A DNA stretch of 64,000 nt from Rhizobium sp. SL86 (GCF_026672545.1 NZ_JAPPRJ010000010.1:1-64000); one strand, 5' to 3'; positions 1 to 9,039 are shown, numbered from the stretch's first letter. Notes: generated from the letters alone by a model not told the origin. Numbers and translations: made by a program.

Positions 1-1
1 G

Positions 2-30
2 ACCACCGATAAGGGTTACTTATCGGTGGT
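2..30. repeat. Perfect 12-bp hairpin near the left edge
   Basis: Bases 2-13 and 19-30 are exact reverse complements around a 5-base loop, giving a GC-containing stem ending in ACCACCGATAAG. Only a weak T-rich tail follows, so it could be the terminator of a gene lying left of the window or a recombination or protein-binding site. Positions 31-161 show no gene and no other structure that I recognise. Confidence 0.5.
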
Positions 31-276
31 TATAAGTCATTTCTACGGAATTGATCAGTGAGGGACACAAAGTCATCAGTACCTTCCGTTTAACGAAAGA
101 TTTACCATAATTTCCGTGTCTTATGCCCAGCTAAAATTCCCAACTGATCGGCACGGTTAGGGTAAGCGGGGCAGATTCGGTGGCGGTGCCCGAAAACAGG
201 CCGGTGTCCGGTTGCCTGCTAGCGGCGCTATCGGCATGGTAGCCGTAACGCCGAACAGGAGGGTAGGGCACAACGC

Positions 277-624
277 ATGAGGCAGATCGATATCGACAGC
301 CTGGACGAGGCGACCCTTATCGAACTCAACGCACGCATCGTCGAGCGTCTGCAGTATTTGCATCACCAGCGAACCACGGCGGCCCTGCAAGACATCAGGG
401 TGGGGAGCGGCGTGGAGTTTGAAGGCCCTGGCGGCGCTCTGGTCCGGGGTGTCGTGATCCGTCGCAACAAGAAGACGGTGACGGTGCATGCCGATGATAA
501 CCGTCAATGGAATGTTTCGCCGACACTGCTGAAGCCCACCGGCGTCCACGTGCTCGACACCGCGGGTCAGATCCAGTCCGACGACGGCAAGGTCGTGTCC
601 TTCCCGAAGCCAGACCGTCGGTGA
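277..624 (+). CDS. IS66-associated small accessory protein (SH3/KOW-like), copy A
   Basis: A 115-residue protein encoded inside the IS66 element, convergent with tnpC and separated from its stop by 5 bp. Residues 1-35 look helical and rich in charged and Leu residues. Residues 43-90 read as short beta strands (VGSGVEFEGPGG, VRGVVIRRNKKTVTVH) reminiscent of an SH3 or KOW-like barrel. It is not TnpA or TnpB of classical IS66 elements. A GGAGGG stretch lies about 12 nt upstream of the ATG. A second copy with the same protein sequence occurs at 2495-2842. Its role is unknown; a nucleic-acid-binding helper of transposition is only a guess. Confidence 0.6.
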   Translation: MRQIDIDSLDEATLIELNARIVERLQYLHHQRTTAALQDIRVGSGVEFEGPGGALVRGVVIRRNKKTVTVHADDNRQWNVSPTLLKPTGVHVLDTAGQIQSDDGKVVSFPKPDRR

Positions 625-629
625 TGCGC

Positions 630-2303
630 TCAGGATCTGGCAACGATCATCGTGGCCAGTTGGGGAATGGCTGGGTGCGACGTGCCGATCCCCAGCCGAT
701 CGCCCAGATAGTGCCAGAACGACAGACCAAGCTTCTGGCAGGTCTTGGAAAGGCCCAGCATGCTGTCGCGCGCCTGGCGCCCATTGCGACTGACCGTCCC
801 TCCGGAAATCTTCCGCTTGATGACAAAGCCACGCAGATCTCGCTCCGACGCATTGGTGTGGAGCGGGATTTCGGGCCGCTCCAGAACCCTGAGCAGCTCC
901 GGCTTGCGGCGCTTCAGCCGAGCAAGGAGCTTGTCGAGGTCACCATAGCCGGTCTGGATCGAGAAAATTCGATCAAACCGGACCTGAAGACCGTGAGCTG
1001 CACGTTGGCTGGGACTTCGCTGATAGTTTTTCAGCTGCTTGTAAAAGAGCCAGATCAGCTCGCGGAGGGTTTCGACGTGTTTTACCTGGCGCGGCGTTGC
1101 CGGCATCAGCTTGTGCAGCAATCGCTCTGCGTGGACCCAGCACAGCGCGTGGGTACCGACCCGAAACTGCCCGGCATCGTCGGAGACGATCACTGCCTTG
1201 CCGACCAGCCCATGATGGCGGATGGCACCCCAGATGCCGGCCTCGGCGAACGGGCGGATGATGTCCCTGTCGAAAATGTCGATACCATGTTCAGCCAGAT
1301 AGGCGAGAAACGGAACTTGATTGGCAAACCGCCGCGGTTCGTTTCTCTTCAGCCGCGCCAGAAGGGCAGGGTCCACCTGCCGGTCTTCGAGAAAAGCGAA
1401 GGCGGCATCGTTGAGGATATAGTCCTGATAGCTGCCGCGCAGCAGGGCCAGGAAGTTCAGTCGCGACTTCGAAGACGTCGTGCGAAAGGCGGTGAAATGC
1501 TCACCGCCGATATGCGTCGTATAAACATTGCGGTTGGCGTGACGGGCACCGGTGTCGTCGACCGTCACAAAAGGCGCAGAGACGAGGCCGGCGTGGAGCA
1601 CGGCTGCATCCTCGGCATGAAAGCCATCCAGCCTCTCTGTGAGAAAGCGGACCACCTGACGTTTGGAGATTTCGACACCAACGTCGTTGAGCAAGGTCGT
1701 CATTCGCTGCGTCGTGACTTGGCCATGCGCATGGAGCATCAGACAAAACCGTCGCAGATTGGGCCCAAAGCCACCTCGTATCCCCGCAGGCAACGGCGCG
1801 ATGATGGTGTCTCCCTCCGGCGTTACCCAGCATTCCCGACGGTAACGAACCACCTCGACCCTGAGCACCAGATCCCGGACGAAGCAGTCCTTGTAGCCCT
1901 TGAAGCGCGATCCAACTGGCACGCTGACAGGCAGTACCTCTTCACGCGTCACCCGCTTCGTGTCGTTCTTCGGCCCTCGCGGCCGGGACGCCGGATCTTT
2001 GCCGGTGAGCGTCTTGTCACCGGTCGCCTTCTCCATTCCCGACGGTCTGAAGGGTGGGCGCGGCGGCAGGTTTTTCAGGCGCGCAATCTCGTCACGCAGA
2101 AGCTGGTTGTCGATCTTCAGCCGGGTGTTCTCGAGCCTGAGCTGGTCGTTCTCATCCCGAAGCCTTTGGTTCTCAGCTACGAGCTTCTCAATCCGGGCGT
2201 CTGCCCGATCAGCCCGCTCCACCAGACCCGTCACGAGTTCTCGCAGCGCCTTCAGCGACAGCGTGTCGGCATGCTCGGCCATGGGCAGGCGGCGCTTCGT
2301 CAT
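630..2303 (-). CDS. tnpC: IS66 family transposase TnpC, copy A
   Basis: A 557-residue, full-length IS66 transposase. The N-terminus (about residues 15-75) is a leucine-zipper-like coiled coil rich in ENQRLRDEN repeats, followed by a basic, Pro-rich linker. The catalytic DDE triad can be placed at VTVDDTGARHANRN (first Asp), VIVSDDAGQF (second Asp) and LHTNASERDLR (Glu). The gene fills most of the element and starts at ATG 2303. No frameshift or internal stop is seen, so this copy is probably able to move itself and possibly the broken copy B. Confidence 0.93.
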   Translation of the reverse strand: MTKRRLPMAEHADTLSLKALRELVTGLVERADRADARIEKLVAENQRLRDENDQLRLENTRLKIDNQLLRDEIARLKNLPPRPPFRPSGMEKATGDKTLTGKDPASRPRGPKNDTKRVTREEVLPVSVPVGSRFKGYKDCFVRDLVLRVEVVRYRRECWVTPEGDTIIAPLPAGIRGGFGPNLRRFCLMLHAHGQVTTQRMTTLLNDVGVEISKRQVVRFLTERLDGFHAEDAAVLHAGLVSAPFVTVDDTGARHANRNVYTTHIGGEHFTAFRTTSSKSRLNFLALLRGSYQDYILNDAAFAFLEDRQVDPALLARLKRNEPRRFANQVPFLAYLAEHGIDIFDRDIIRPFAEAGIWGAIRHHGLVGKAVIVSDDAGQFRVGTHALCWVHAERLLHKLMPATPRQVKHVETLRELIWLFYKQLKNYQRSPSQRAAHGLQVRFDRIFSIQTGYGDLDKLLARLKRRKPELLRVLERPEIPLHTNASERDLRGFVIKRKISGGTVSRNGRQARDSMLGLSKTCQKLGLSFWHYLGDRLGIGTSHPAIPQLATMIVARS

Positions 2304-2494
2304 GAAAGAAGAATCTCATGATTTGCAGAAAACAGGAATCCCTCCTGCCACCGGATTTGCTCCAGGTACTAAGCGGGACGTAAGCGGGGCAGATTCGGTG
2401 GCGGTGCCCGAAAACAGGCCGGTGTCCGGTTGCCTGCTAGCGGCGCTATCGGCATGGTAGCCGTAACGCCGAACAGGAGGGTAGGGCACAACGC

Positions 2495-2842
2495 ATGAGG
2501 CAGATCGATATCGACAGCCTGGACGAGGCGACCCTTATCGAACTCAACGCACGCATCGTCGAGCGTCTGCAGTATTTGCATCACCAGCGAACCACGGCGG
2601 CCCTGCAAGACATCAGGGTGGGGAGCGGCGTGGAGTTTGAAGGCCCTGGCGGCGCTCTGGTCCGGGGTGTCGTGATCCGTCGCAACAAGAAGACGGTGAC
2701 GGTGCATGCCGATGATAACCGTCAATGGAATGTTTCGCCGACACTGCTGAAGCCCACCGGCGTCCACGTGCTCGACACCGCGGGTCAGATCCAGTCCGAC
2801 GACGGCAAGGTCGTGTCCTTCCCGAAGCCAGACCGTCGGTGA
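2495..2842 (+). CDS. IS66-associated small accessory protein, copy B
   Basis: The 115-residue translation is the same as that of the gene at 277-624, with the same upstream sequence and the same convergent position next to the tnpC 3' end. It remains intact although the tnpC partner of this copy is broken, so it is probably a passenger preserved by recent recombination with copy A rather than by its own selection. Function unknown; the C-terminal two thirds look like a small SH3/KOW-type barrel. Confidence 0.55.
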   Translation: MRQIDIDSLDEATLIELNARIVERLQYLHHQRTTAALQDIRVGSGVEFEGPGGALVRGVVIRRNKKTVTVHADDNRQWNVSPTLLKPTGVHVLDTAGQIQSDDGKVVSFPKPDRR

Positions 2843-3352
2843 TGCGCTCAGGATCTGGCAACGATCATCGTGGCCAGTTGGGGAATGGCTGGGTGCGACG
2901 TGCCGATCCCCAGCCGATCGCCCAGATAGTGCCAGAACGACAGACCAAGCTTCTGGCAGGTCTTGGAAAGGCCCAGCATGCTGTCGCGCGCCTGGCGCCC
3001 AATTGCGACTGACCGTCCCTCCGGAAATCTTCCGCTTGATGACAAAGCCACGCAGATCTCGCTCCGACGCATTGGTGTGGAGCGGGATTTCGGGCCGCTC
3101 CAGAACCCTGAGCAGCTCCGGCTTGCGGCGCTTCAGCCGAGCAAGGAGCTTGTCGAGGTCACCATAGCCGGTCTGGATCGAGAAAATTCGATCAAACCGG
3201 ACCTGAAGACCGTGAGCTGCACGTTGGCTGGGACTTCGCTGATAGTTTTTCAGCTGCTTGTAAAAGAGCCAGATCAGCTCGCGGAGGGTTTCGACGTGTT
3301 TTACCTGGCGCGGCGTTGCCGGCATCAGCTTGTGCAGCAATCGCTCTGCGTG

Positions 3353-4725
3353 ATGGTATGGACGCCCCCTTCCGCCTGAGCCCGCGGCGGAAGATAGTCG
3401 GCCGTCGTCAACGAGAGGATTTATCATGCAAGCTCACGTCAGTGTTGTTGGTCTCGATATCGCAAAATCCGTCTTCCAGGTTCACGCCGCCGATGCGACC
3501 GGTAAACTTGTCATGCGGCGAAAGCTCAAGCGAGCGGAGGTTGAGACATTTTTCCGGACCCTGCAGCCCTGCCTCGTTGCGCTTGAAGCATGCCCAGGTT
3601 CCCATTTTTGGGCACGTCTTTTGCGAGACATTGGCCATGATGTTCGGCTTTTGCCGGCACAGTATGTCAGACCTTACGTCAAAACCAACAAGAGCGATGC
3701 TGCCGATGCAGAGGCAATATGCGAAGCAGTGACTCGACCGACCATGCGTTTCGTTCCGATCAAGGAAGAGATGCAGCAGGAGGTTATTGTTCTTCACCGT
3801 GTCAGGCAAATGTTGATCCGTCAGCGAACGCAACTGATCAATGCCATCCGTGGGCATCTAACAGAATTTGGCATTATTGGTCCAAACAGAGCCCATAATA
3901 TCGGGCTACTGACCAAGCTTGTTGAAGACGAAGAGTTCGACGAACTTCCCGCGGTTGCCCGCCATGCTCTGCGCTATCTCGTCGAGCAACTTCGCGAGGT
4001 TAAAACGAAGCTCTTTCGAATAGATCGAGATCTTATGGTGGTGGTTAAGCGAAGTGAGACCTGCCAACGGCTTATGACCATTCCTGGCGTGGGTGTTGTC
4101 ACCGCCACCGCTCTCGTTTCCTCGATGAGGCAACCAGCAGACTTCAAATCTGGGCGCCATTTTGCAGCTTGGCTTGGACTGGTTCCAAGCCAACATTCGA
4201 CGGGCGGAAAGGAGAAGCTTGGCGGAATCAGCAAGCGTGGGGATGGCTATTTGCGAACGCTCCTGATCCATGGAAGTCGCAGCGTCATGCGGTGGTGCAG
4301 CCGCTCGTGGAGTTGGCTGGAAAAGCTCTTGGACCGTCGGCCGGCCAATGTGGCCGCAGTGGCCATTGCCAATAAAACGGCCCGCGTAATCTGGGCACTG
4401 CTCCGGTTCGGCGGAACCTTCGGACATCCTGGGGAAGGTGCAACGATGAAGAACGCATAGTCAGAATTCGACCTCGTCTGGTCGATGCGGTTGCGAGGGT
4501 AAAGAGCGAGTGATGGCAAAACCGGGCTAACGGGAACCAGTTGATCCCGCTGGGTGCATCGAACTTCGAGTTCGTCCGCGTGATTGGGAGCTGGTTTGCG
4601 AATCTACCATCAGGGCCGTTGTCGCAAGTTGCGGCATAGTGAAGAGGCCGAATAGATGACTGCAGCCGCAGGTATCGCCATTGGTGGCAACTTATCTCTT
4701 GCAAAGTCGGGGGCGTCCATAGATG
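3353..4725 (+). mobile_element. IS110/IS1111-type insertion sequence nested in IS66 copy B
   Basis: The IS66 sequence is cleanly interrupted between CTCTGCGTG (ending 3352) and GACCCAGC (from 4726); copy A shows the uninterrupted join at 1125-1141. Near each end there is an exact 13-bp inverted repeat, TATGGACGCCCCC at 3357-3369 and its complement at 4709-4721. Short subterminal inverted repeats of this kind are typical of the IS1111 branch of IS110. GATGG occurs at both junctions, so exact ends are uncertain by a few bases. The roughly 250 bp after the transposase gene are noncoding. Confidence 0.8.
3426..4460 (+). CDS. IS110 family transposase (DEDD type)
   Basis: A 344-residue protein with the two-part layout of IS110 recombinases. 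The N-terminal RuvC-like DEDD domain shows GLDIAK (first Asp), ALEACPGSHFW (Glu) and KTNKSDAADAEAI (paired Asp). The C-terminal Transposase_20 region shows TIPGVGVVTATAL, FAAWLGLVPSQHSTGGKEKLGG and a Ser-containing SKRGDGYLRTLLIHGSRS. It is complete and has an AGGA-type ribosome site before ATG 3426. It is the only gene of the nested element and probably drove its insertion into IS66 copy B. Confidence 0.93.
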   Translation: MQAHVSVVGLDIAKSVFQVHAADATGKLVMRRKLKRAEVETFFRTLQPCLVALEACPGSHFWARLLRDIGHDVRLLPAQYVRPYVKTNKSDAADAEAICEAVTRPTMRFVPIKEEMQQEVIVLHRVRQMLIRQRTQLINAIRGHLTEFGIIGPNRAHNIGLLTKLVEDEEFDELPAVARHALRYLVEQLREVKTKLFRIDRDLMVVVKRSETCQRLMTIPGVGVVTATALVSSMRQPADFKSGRHFAAWLGLVPSQHSTGGKEKLGGISKRGDGYLRTLLIHGSRSVMRWCSRSWSWLEKLLDRRPANVAAVAIANKTARVIWALLRFGGTFGHPGEGATMKNA

Positions 4726-5976
4726 GACCCAGCACAGCGCGTGGGTACCGACCCGAAACTGCCCGGCATCGTCGGAGACGATCACTGCCTTGCCGACCAG
4801 CCCATGATGGCGGATGGCACCCCAGATGCCGGCCTCGGCGAACGGGCGGATGATGTCCCTGTCGAAGATGTCGATACCATGTTCAGCCCGATAGGCAAGA
4901 AGCGGAAGCTGGTTGGAAAACCGCAGCGGCTTGTGCGAGTTCAACCGGGCCAGAAGGGTAGGATCGACCTGCCGATCTTTCAGCAGAGTGAAGGAGGCGT
5001 CATTGAGGACATAGTCCTGATAGTTGCCGCACGAAAGGGCCAGAAAGGTCAGTCGCGACTTCGCCTGCGCTGTGCGAAAGGCGGTGAAATGCTCACCGCC
5101 GATATGCGTCGTATGAAAATTGCGGTTGGCGTGACGGGCACCGATGTCATCGACCGTCACGTAAGGCGCCGAGACGAGGCCGGCGTGGAGGACGGCTGCA
5201 TCCTCCGCGTGAAAGCCATCCAGCCGCTCCGTGAGGAAACGCACCACCTGGCGTTTGGAGATTTCGATACCGACGTCGTTGAGCAACATCGTCATTCGCT
5301 GTGTCGTTACCTGGCCATGCGCATGCAGCATCAGACAAAACCGGCGCAGGCTGGCCCCAAAGCCACCTCGTATCCCCGCAGGCACCGGTGCGATGATGGT
5401 GTCTCCCTCCGGCGTCGCCCAGCATTCCCGACGGTAACGAACCACCTCGACCCTCAGCACCAGATCCCGGACGAAGCAGTCCTTGTAGCCCTTGAAGCGC
5501 GATCCGGGCGGCACGCTGGCAGGCAGAACGTCTTCACGCGTCACGCGCTTCGTGTCGTTCTTCGGCCCTCGCGGCCGGGGTGGGGGATCCTTGCCGGTGA
5601 GCGTCTTGCCGCCCGTCGCCTTTTTCCATACCCGACGGTCTGAAGGGTGGGCGGGCGGCAGGTTTTTCAGCCGCGCAATGTCGTCGCGCAGAAGCTGGTT
5701 GTCGATCTTCAGCCGGGTGTTTTCCAGCTTGAGCTGGTTGTTTTCATCCCGAAGCCTCTGGTTCTCAGCTTCGAGCTTCTCAATCCGGGGGTCTGCTCGA
5801 TCAATCCGCTCCACCAGACCGGTCACGAGCTCTTGCAGCGCTTTAGCGAAAGCGTGTCGGCATGCTCAACCATGGGAAGGCGCCGCTTCGTCATGAAAGA
5901 AGAATCTCATGATTTGTAGAAAACAGGAATCCTTGATGCCACCGGATTTGCTCCAGATACAGCGGGGGCGATTTTG

Positions 5977-7398
5977 GATAGCGTCCGTCAATCTGGTGTA
6001 ATTTCGGGCGTTGGACCGGGCCGTCATGATCAGGCGGCTTTTGGTGTCATCTGAAGGGGCTTTTCCTCCTCAATTGTTGGTGTGTTGAGCTCTGCCATGC
6101 CCTCGATCTGCATGTAGCAGTGCTGAAGCTGCCATTCGTCGTTGGCTTCGAGGAGCACAGCTCCGATGAGCCGGACAATGCTGTCCTCGTTGGGAAAGAT
6201 GCCGACGACATCAGCGCGGCGCTTCACTTCCTTGTTCAAGCGCTCCAGAGGGTTCGTGCTGTGGAGCTTGGTGCGATGCTGGGACGGGAACGCCATGTAG
6301 GCAAGTACGTCAGCCTCTACATCGTCCATGAAGGCTCCGAGCTTCGGCCATCTGGCGCGGAGCTGGTCAGCGACATGCCGCCAGGTCTGAACGGCTCCGT
6401 CATGGTCAGGCTGGATGAAGGCTTGGCGGATCGCGGCGGCCACCATGGTGTGCTGTCCCTTGGGCACATAGGCGAGTGCATTGCGCATGGCGTGAACCCG
6501 GCATCTCTGCCACGTCGCGCCGAGCACACGGGTGATGGCGGCCTTCAATCCCTCATGAGCATCGGAGATGACGAGCTTGACGCCCGTCAGCCCTCGGCGC
6601 ACCAGATCACGCAGGAAGCTCGTCCAGAACGGTTCGGCTTCGGAAGGGCCGATATGCAGGCCGACGATTTCCCGCTTGCCGTCCGTGTCGACAGCCACCG
6701 CGATTATTGCCGCGACAGAGACGATGCGTCCGCCTTCGCGCATCTTCAGATAGGTCGCATCTAGCCAGAGATACGGCCAGGCGCCGGAAAGTGGGCGTCT
6801 GAGGAAGGCGTTCACACGCTCATCGATATCCTTGCACAGCTTGGAAACGGAGGATTTGGAGATACCGGTCATCCCCATGGCCTGCACCAGCTCATCGACC
6901 TTGCGGGTCGATACACCATTGATCCAGGCTTCTTGAATGACGGCCACCAGCGCCTTCTCCACCGTCTTCCTCGGCTCCAGAAAGCCGGGAAAATAGCTGC
7001 CGGAGCGCATCTTCGGGATCTTCAGGTTCAAGGTGCCGAGCCGCGTGTCGAGCGTCCGGTCGCGATAGCCGTTGCGCCAGGTCTGGCGGCTTTCGCCACG
7101 CTCGTAGCGTCCGGCTCCGATCAGGCCGTCCACATCGGCCTCCATGATCATTTGCAGCACGCTTTCGGCAATCAATCGAAGAAAATCCGGATCGCCGCTC
7201 TTCGCGGCAAGCTCGGCAAGAGGTAATCTGTCGTCGGTCATCGGGTCTTCCTTTCGGTCAGGTTGAAGTCTCGCAACTCCACCTTCTCCGAGGGGCCTAG
7301 GTGCCCACCTGACGTCTCGCGGAAAACCAAAGCGAAATCTCCACCGCTTTCTTCACGAAAATCGCACCCGAAATTACAGCAGCTGTCCGGACGCTATC
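5977..7398 (-). mobile_element. IS256-type insertion sequence
   Basis: Imperfect terminal inverted repeats can be read inward from both ends: GATAGCGTCCGTCAATCTGG at 5977 and GATAGCGTCCGGACAGCTGC from 7398, continuing in both as TGTAATTTCGGG. The element holds one Mutator-type transposase gene. It lies only 16 bp beyond the right end of IS66 copy B. No obvious target duplication is visible (cgattttg on the left, ttgccgcc on the right), so one flank may have been rearranged. Confidence 0.82.
6030..7241 (-). CDS. IS256 family (Mutator-type) transposase
   Basis: A full-length 403-residue transposase. Family marks include the N-terminal AGRYERGESRQTWRNGYRDR block, the LNLKIPKMRSGSYFP strand region, and the catalytic residues in WLDATYLK (first Asp), LVISDAHEGLK (second Asp) and STNPLERLNKEVKRR (Glu). 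The CRVHAMRNAL segment between the second Asp and Glu is also characteristic. No frameshift is seen, so the element is probably active or recently so. Confidence 0.94.
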   Translation of the reverse strand: MTDDRLPLAELAAKSGDPDFLRLIAESVLQMIMEADVDGLIGAGRYERGESRQTWRNGYRDRTLDTRLGTLNLKIPKMRSGSYFPGFLEPRKTVEKALVAVIQEAWINGVSTRKVDELVQAMGMTGISKSSVSKLCKDIDERVNAFLRRPLSGAWPYLWLDATYLKMREGGRIVSVAAIIAVAVDTDGKREIVGLHIGPSEAEPFWTSFLRDLVRRGLTGVKLVISDAHEGLKAAITRVLGATWQRCRVHAMRNALAYVPKGQHTMVAAAIRQAFIQPDHDGAVQTWRHVADQLRARWPKLGAFMDDVEADVLAYMAFPSQHRTKLHSTNPLERLNKEVKRRADVVGIFPNEDSIVRLIGAVLLEANDEWQLQHCYMQIEGMAELNTPTIEEEKPLQMTPKAA

Positions 7399-7619
7399 TT
7401 GCCGCCCTTCCCCTTCCGACGAAAGAGAGCGGATGATGGTCGACACGTTCATATTGACACATCCGAAGCGGCAGATCCCAAGGCGGCGGCTTCTTCCTCA
7501 GACAACAGGAATGTGAGGTACTCGCATTGGGCACAGCGCTTCTCGGGCGCCAACTCTTGCGCACGTGTGATGCCATCACAATTCCAAGCAATATAGGGTC
7601 AAGATCCGATTGCAGCCGT
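7399..7619. other. Gap without a convincing gene
   Basis: Between the IS256 end and the par region. On the minus strand a short frame without an ATG (roughly 7600 down to 7455) reads CDGITRAQELAPEKRCAQCE and ends at a stop codon. This has a protein-like composition and might be the tail of a gene cut off by insertion, but I do not recognise it. Overlapping frames of 65 codons on both strands have no support. Confidence 0.3.
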
Positions 7620-7625
7620 GTTCGT

Positions 7626-7740
7626 TCGCATATGGCTACTAGATAGCTATCTGGTATCTTTTGCTAACAGATACTACTAATTAATATATGGTAGCTACTA
7701 GATACTATATGGATATATGGTAGCTATCTGTTAGCATTTT
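7626..7740. promoter_or_regulatory. Repeat-rich par operator/centromere-like region
   Basis: An AT-rich stretch just upstream of parA contains three related direct units (ATATGGCTACTAGATA near 7629, ATATGGTAGCTACTAGATAC near 7685, ATATGGTAGCTATCTG near 7715). It also has an exact 11-bp inverted repeat, GCTAACAGATA at 7663-7673 and its complement at 7725-7735. In partition systems with a ribbon-helix-helix partner, such repeats upstream of the operon commonly serve both as operator and as centromere. That role is inferred from position and pattern only. Confidence 0.5.
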
Positions 7741-7775
7741 TTTGATGAACTGGATTCGTAAAAACGGAGAGCGCC

Positions 7776-8465
7776 ATGCCTGTCATTTCATTCGCAAACC
7801 CCAAGGGTGGGGCTGGCAAGACAACATCTGCTTTGCTGCTTGCTGGTGAACTCGCTGCGCGCGGTGCATCAATTGCGATCATCGACGCGGATCCGGAGCG
7901 CTGGATCTCCCAATGGGGTTCCTTGCCAGGCAAACCAGAGAATATTCAAATCATCAGCAATGTCACCGAAGACACAATCGTCGATCTCGTTGAAGACGCA
8001 GCGAGCGAGTACCAGTTTGTCATCATCGACCTGGAAGGCACTGCAAGCCTTATGGTCGCTAATGCCATCGGTATGTCTGACCTGGTTATCATCCCGACCC
8101 AAGGCGCCTCCATGGACGCAAAAGGCGCTTCGAAGACCATCAAGCTGATCCGAAACCAGTCGCGGATGGCAAAACGCCAGATCCCTTATGCTGTTCTCCT
8201 CACCCGTGTCAGCGCGGCCGTGACATCACGTTCCCTCAAAAATGTTCGTGAACAGCTGCATTCCGCCGGTATTGAAGTCATGTCCAACTCGATCGTCGAA
8301 CGCGCGGCCTATCGCGATCTTCTCGATTTCGGTGGGATTCTTGCCAAGCTCGATCCAAAACAAGTGAGCAATCTGGATAAGGCAATCCAGAACGCCATGG
8401 AGTTCGCCGCAGAAGTCATCACCAGACTGAAGGCCATTCAGTTAGGTGAGGGGAGGGCGGCGTGA
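7776..8465 (+). CDS. parA: ParA/VirC1-like partition ATPase
   Basis: A 229-residue MinD/ParA-type ATPase. The deviant Walker A motif is NPKGGAGKTTSALLL (residues 8-22), with the signature Lys and the catalytic Lys-Thr. The switch region FVIIDLEGTASL corresponds to Walker B, and the IIDADPERWISQWG strand is typical of short ParA proteins such as VirC1 and the small plasmid ParAs. There is no N-terminal DNA-binding domain, so repression is likely to be done by the partner protein. The gene opens a two-gene operon with the ribbon-helix-helix protein (TGATG overlap) and lies next to plasmid iterons and a replication initiator, which supports a plasmid segregation role. Confidence 0.88.
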   Translation: MPVISFANPKGGAGKTTSALLLAGELAARGASIAIIDADPERWISQWGSLPGKPENIQIISNVTEDTIVDLVEDAASEYQFVIIDLEGTASLMVANAIGMSDLVIIPTQGASMDAKGASKTIKLIRNQSRMAKRQIPYAVLLTRVSAAVTSRSLKNVREQLHSAGIEVMSNSIVERAAYRDLLDFGGILAKLDPKQVSNLDKAIQNAMEFAAEVITRLKAIQLGEGRAA

Positions 8466-8839
8466 TGACGAAACGTCCAAGCCTCGGTTTTGGTGATGAC
8501 GATGATCAGGGCACTGGCTCAACTCCAGACTTGCTGGACTTGAGTTCGTTCCGTCCAAAGCCGGTTCCACGACCCGATCGGGCCAAGATCGAGGAAGCGG
8601 CAGCAAGAACCAATTTTAAGAGCCGTGAGGCAAAACAGTCCCCGCCACCGGTGCGTCTCGACAAACCTGTGTCAGTTCGACGGCGCCGCACCGGTCGATC
8701 CGCACAGTTGAATCTCAAGGTACGCCCCGAAACGATTGCTCAGTTCTACGCGCTTGCCGACGCGCAAGGTTGGGTTCTAGGCGAAGCCTTTGAGAAAGCC
8801 GTCGCGCTTCTGGAAAGGGAATATGGCAGCGCAAAATAA
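8465..8839 (+). CDS. Ribbon-helix-helix-like partition partner of ParA
   Basis: A 124-residue protein starting at ATG 8465, which overlaps the parA stop by one base (TGATG); a GTG at 8462 is an alternative. Residues 1-75 are acidic, then Pro- and Arg-rich, and look disordered. The C-terminal part (GRSAQLNLKVRPETIAQFYALADAQG, given here as two halves: strand SAQLNLKVRPET, helices AQFYALADAQGW and LGEAFEKAVALL) resembles the ribbon-helix-helix fold of small ParB-type centromere-binding proteins. With the short ParA it would form a partition pair acting on the upstream repeats. Function is inferred from fold and context. Confidence 0.65.
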   Translation: MTKRPSLGFGDDDDQGTGSTPDLLDLSSFRPKPVPRPDRAKIEEAAARTNFKSREAKQSPPPVRLDKPVSVRRRRTGRSAQLNLKVRPETIAQFYALADAQGWVLGEAFEKAVALLEREYGSAK

Positions 8840-9039
8840 GTGCGTCGCAGGATCGGAGGTAATCTATTCAAAGGCTCGGACATGACCGACGTCAAGACGA
8901 TTTACCCATGTGGTTAGATTACGTCTCTTGCGTCCTGCCAATCTATTTTTGTCGTGCTCTTGGCAACCTTTGCATCTCTTCACGAGCCATTTCCTGCCCG
9001 ATCTTTCTGCCCGTTTTGTCGTGCTGTTTGAGTTTTTGT

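Larger units (their letters stand above)
162..2369 (-). mobile_element. IS66-type insertion sequence, copy A (intact)
   Basis: The left end begins GTAAGCGGGGCAGATTCGGT at 162. The right end, read inward from 2369, is GTACCTGGAGCAAATCCGGT. These imperfect inverted repeats of about 25 bp start with the GTA typical of IS66 elements. The element holds one full-length tnpC on the minus strand and a small plus-strand accessory gene, and lacks recognisable tnpA and tnpB, as in the tnpC-only branch of the family. No clean 8-bp target duplication is visible. The second copy starts only 10 bp beyond its right end. Confidence 0.85.
2848..5894 (-). pseudogene. tnpC: IS66 transposase TnpC, copy B (interrupted and frameshifted)
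   Basis: The coding region corresponding to copy A TnpC runs from a start at 5894 to a stop at 2848 but is broken three ways. One base is missing near 5841 relative to copy A, so the open frame only resumes at an internal Met (5826). The IS110-type element splits it between 4726 and 3352. An extra A near 3001 shifts the C-terminal quarter, which resumes in another frame. The N-terminal half keeps the coiled coil and the first two catalytic Asp regions (VTVDDIGARHANRN, VIVSDDAGQF). Not expected to be functional. Confidence 0.88.
2380..5960 (-). mobile_element. IS66-type insertion sequence, copy B (split by an IS110-type element)
   Basis: The left end repeats GTAAGCGGGGCAGATTCGG at 2380, and the right end, read inward from 5960, is GTATCTGGAGCAAATCCGG. 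Flanks 2372-2379 (agcgggac) and 5961-5968 (agcggggg) share six of eight bases, compatible with a decayed 8-bp target duplication. Bases 2380-3352 match copy A (162-1133) with a single visible one-base insertion near 3001. The right half (4726-5960) is clearly diverged from copy A. A roughly 1.37-kb IS110-type element sits between the halves at 3353-4725. Confidence 0.8.

Noticed and set aside
507-2321. Plus-strand open frame of 604 codons
   Set aside because: It lies antisense to the intact IS66 transposase, has no family motifs and starts inside the accessory gene; it is a shadow of tnpC in GC-rich DNA.
4723-5643. Plus-strand open frame of 306 codons
   Set aside because: Antisense to the N-terminal half of the broken IS66 transposase, with the same composition as the shadow frame in copy A.
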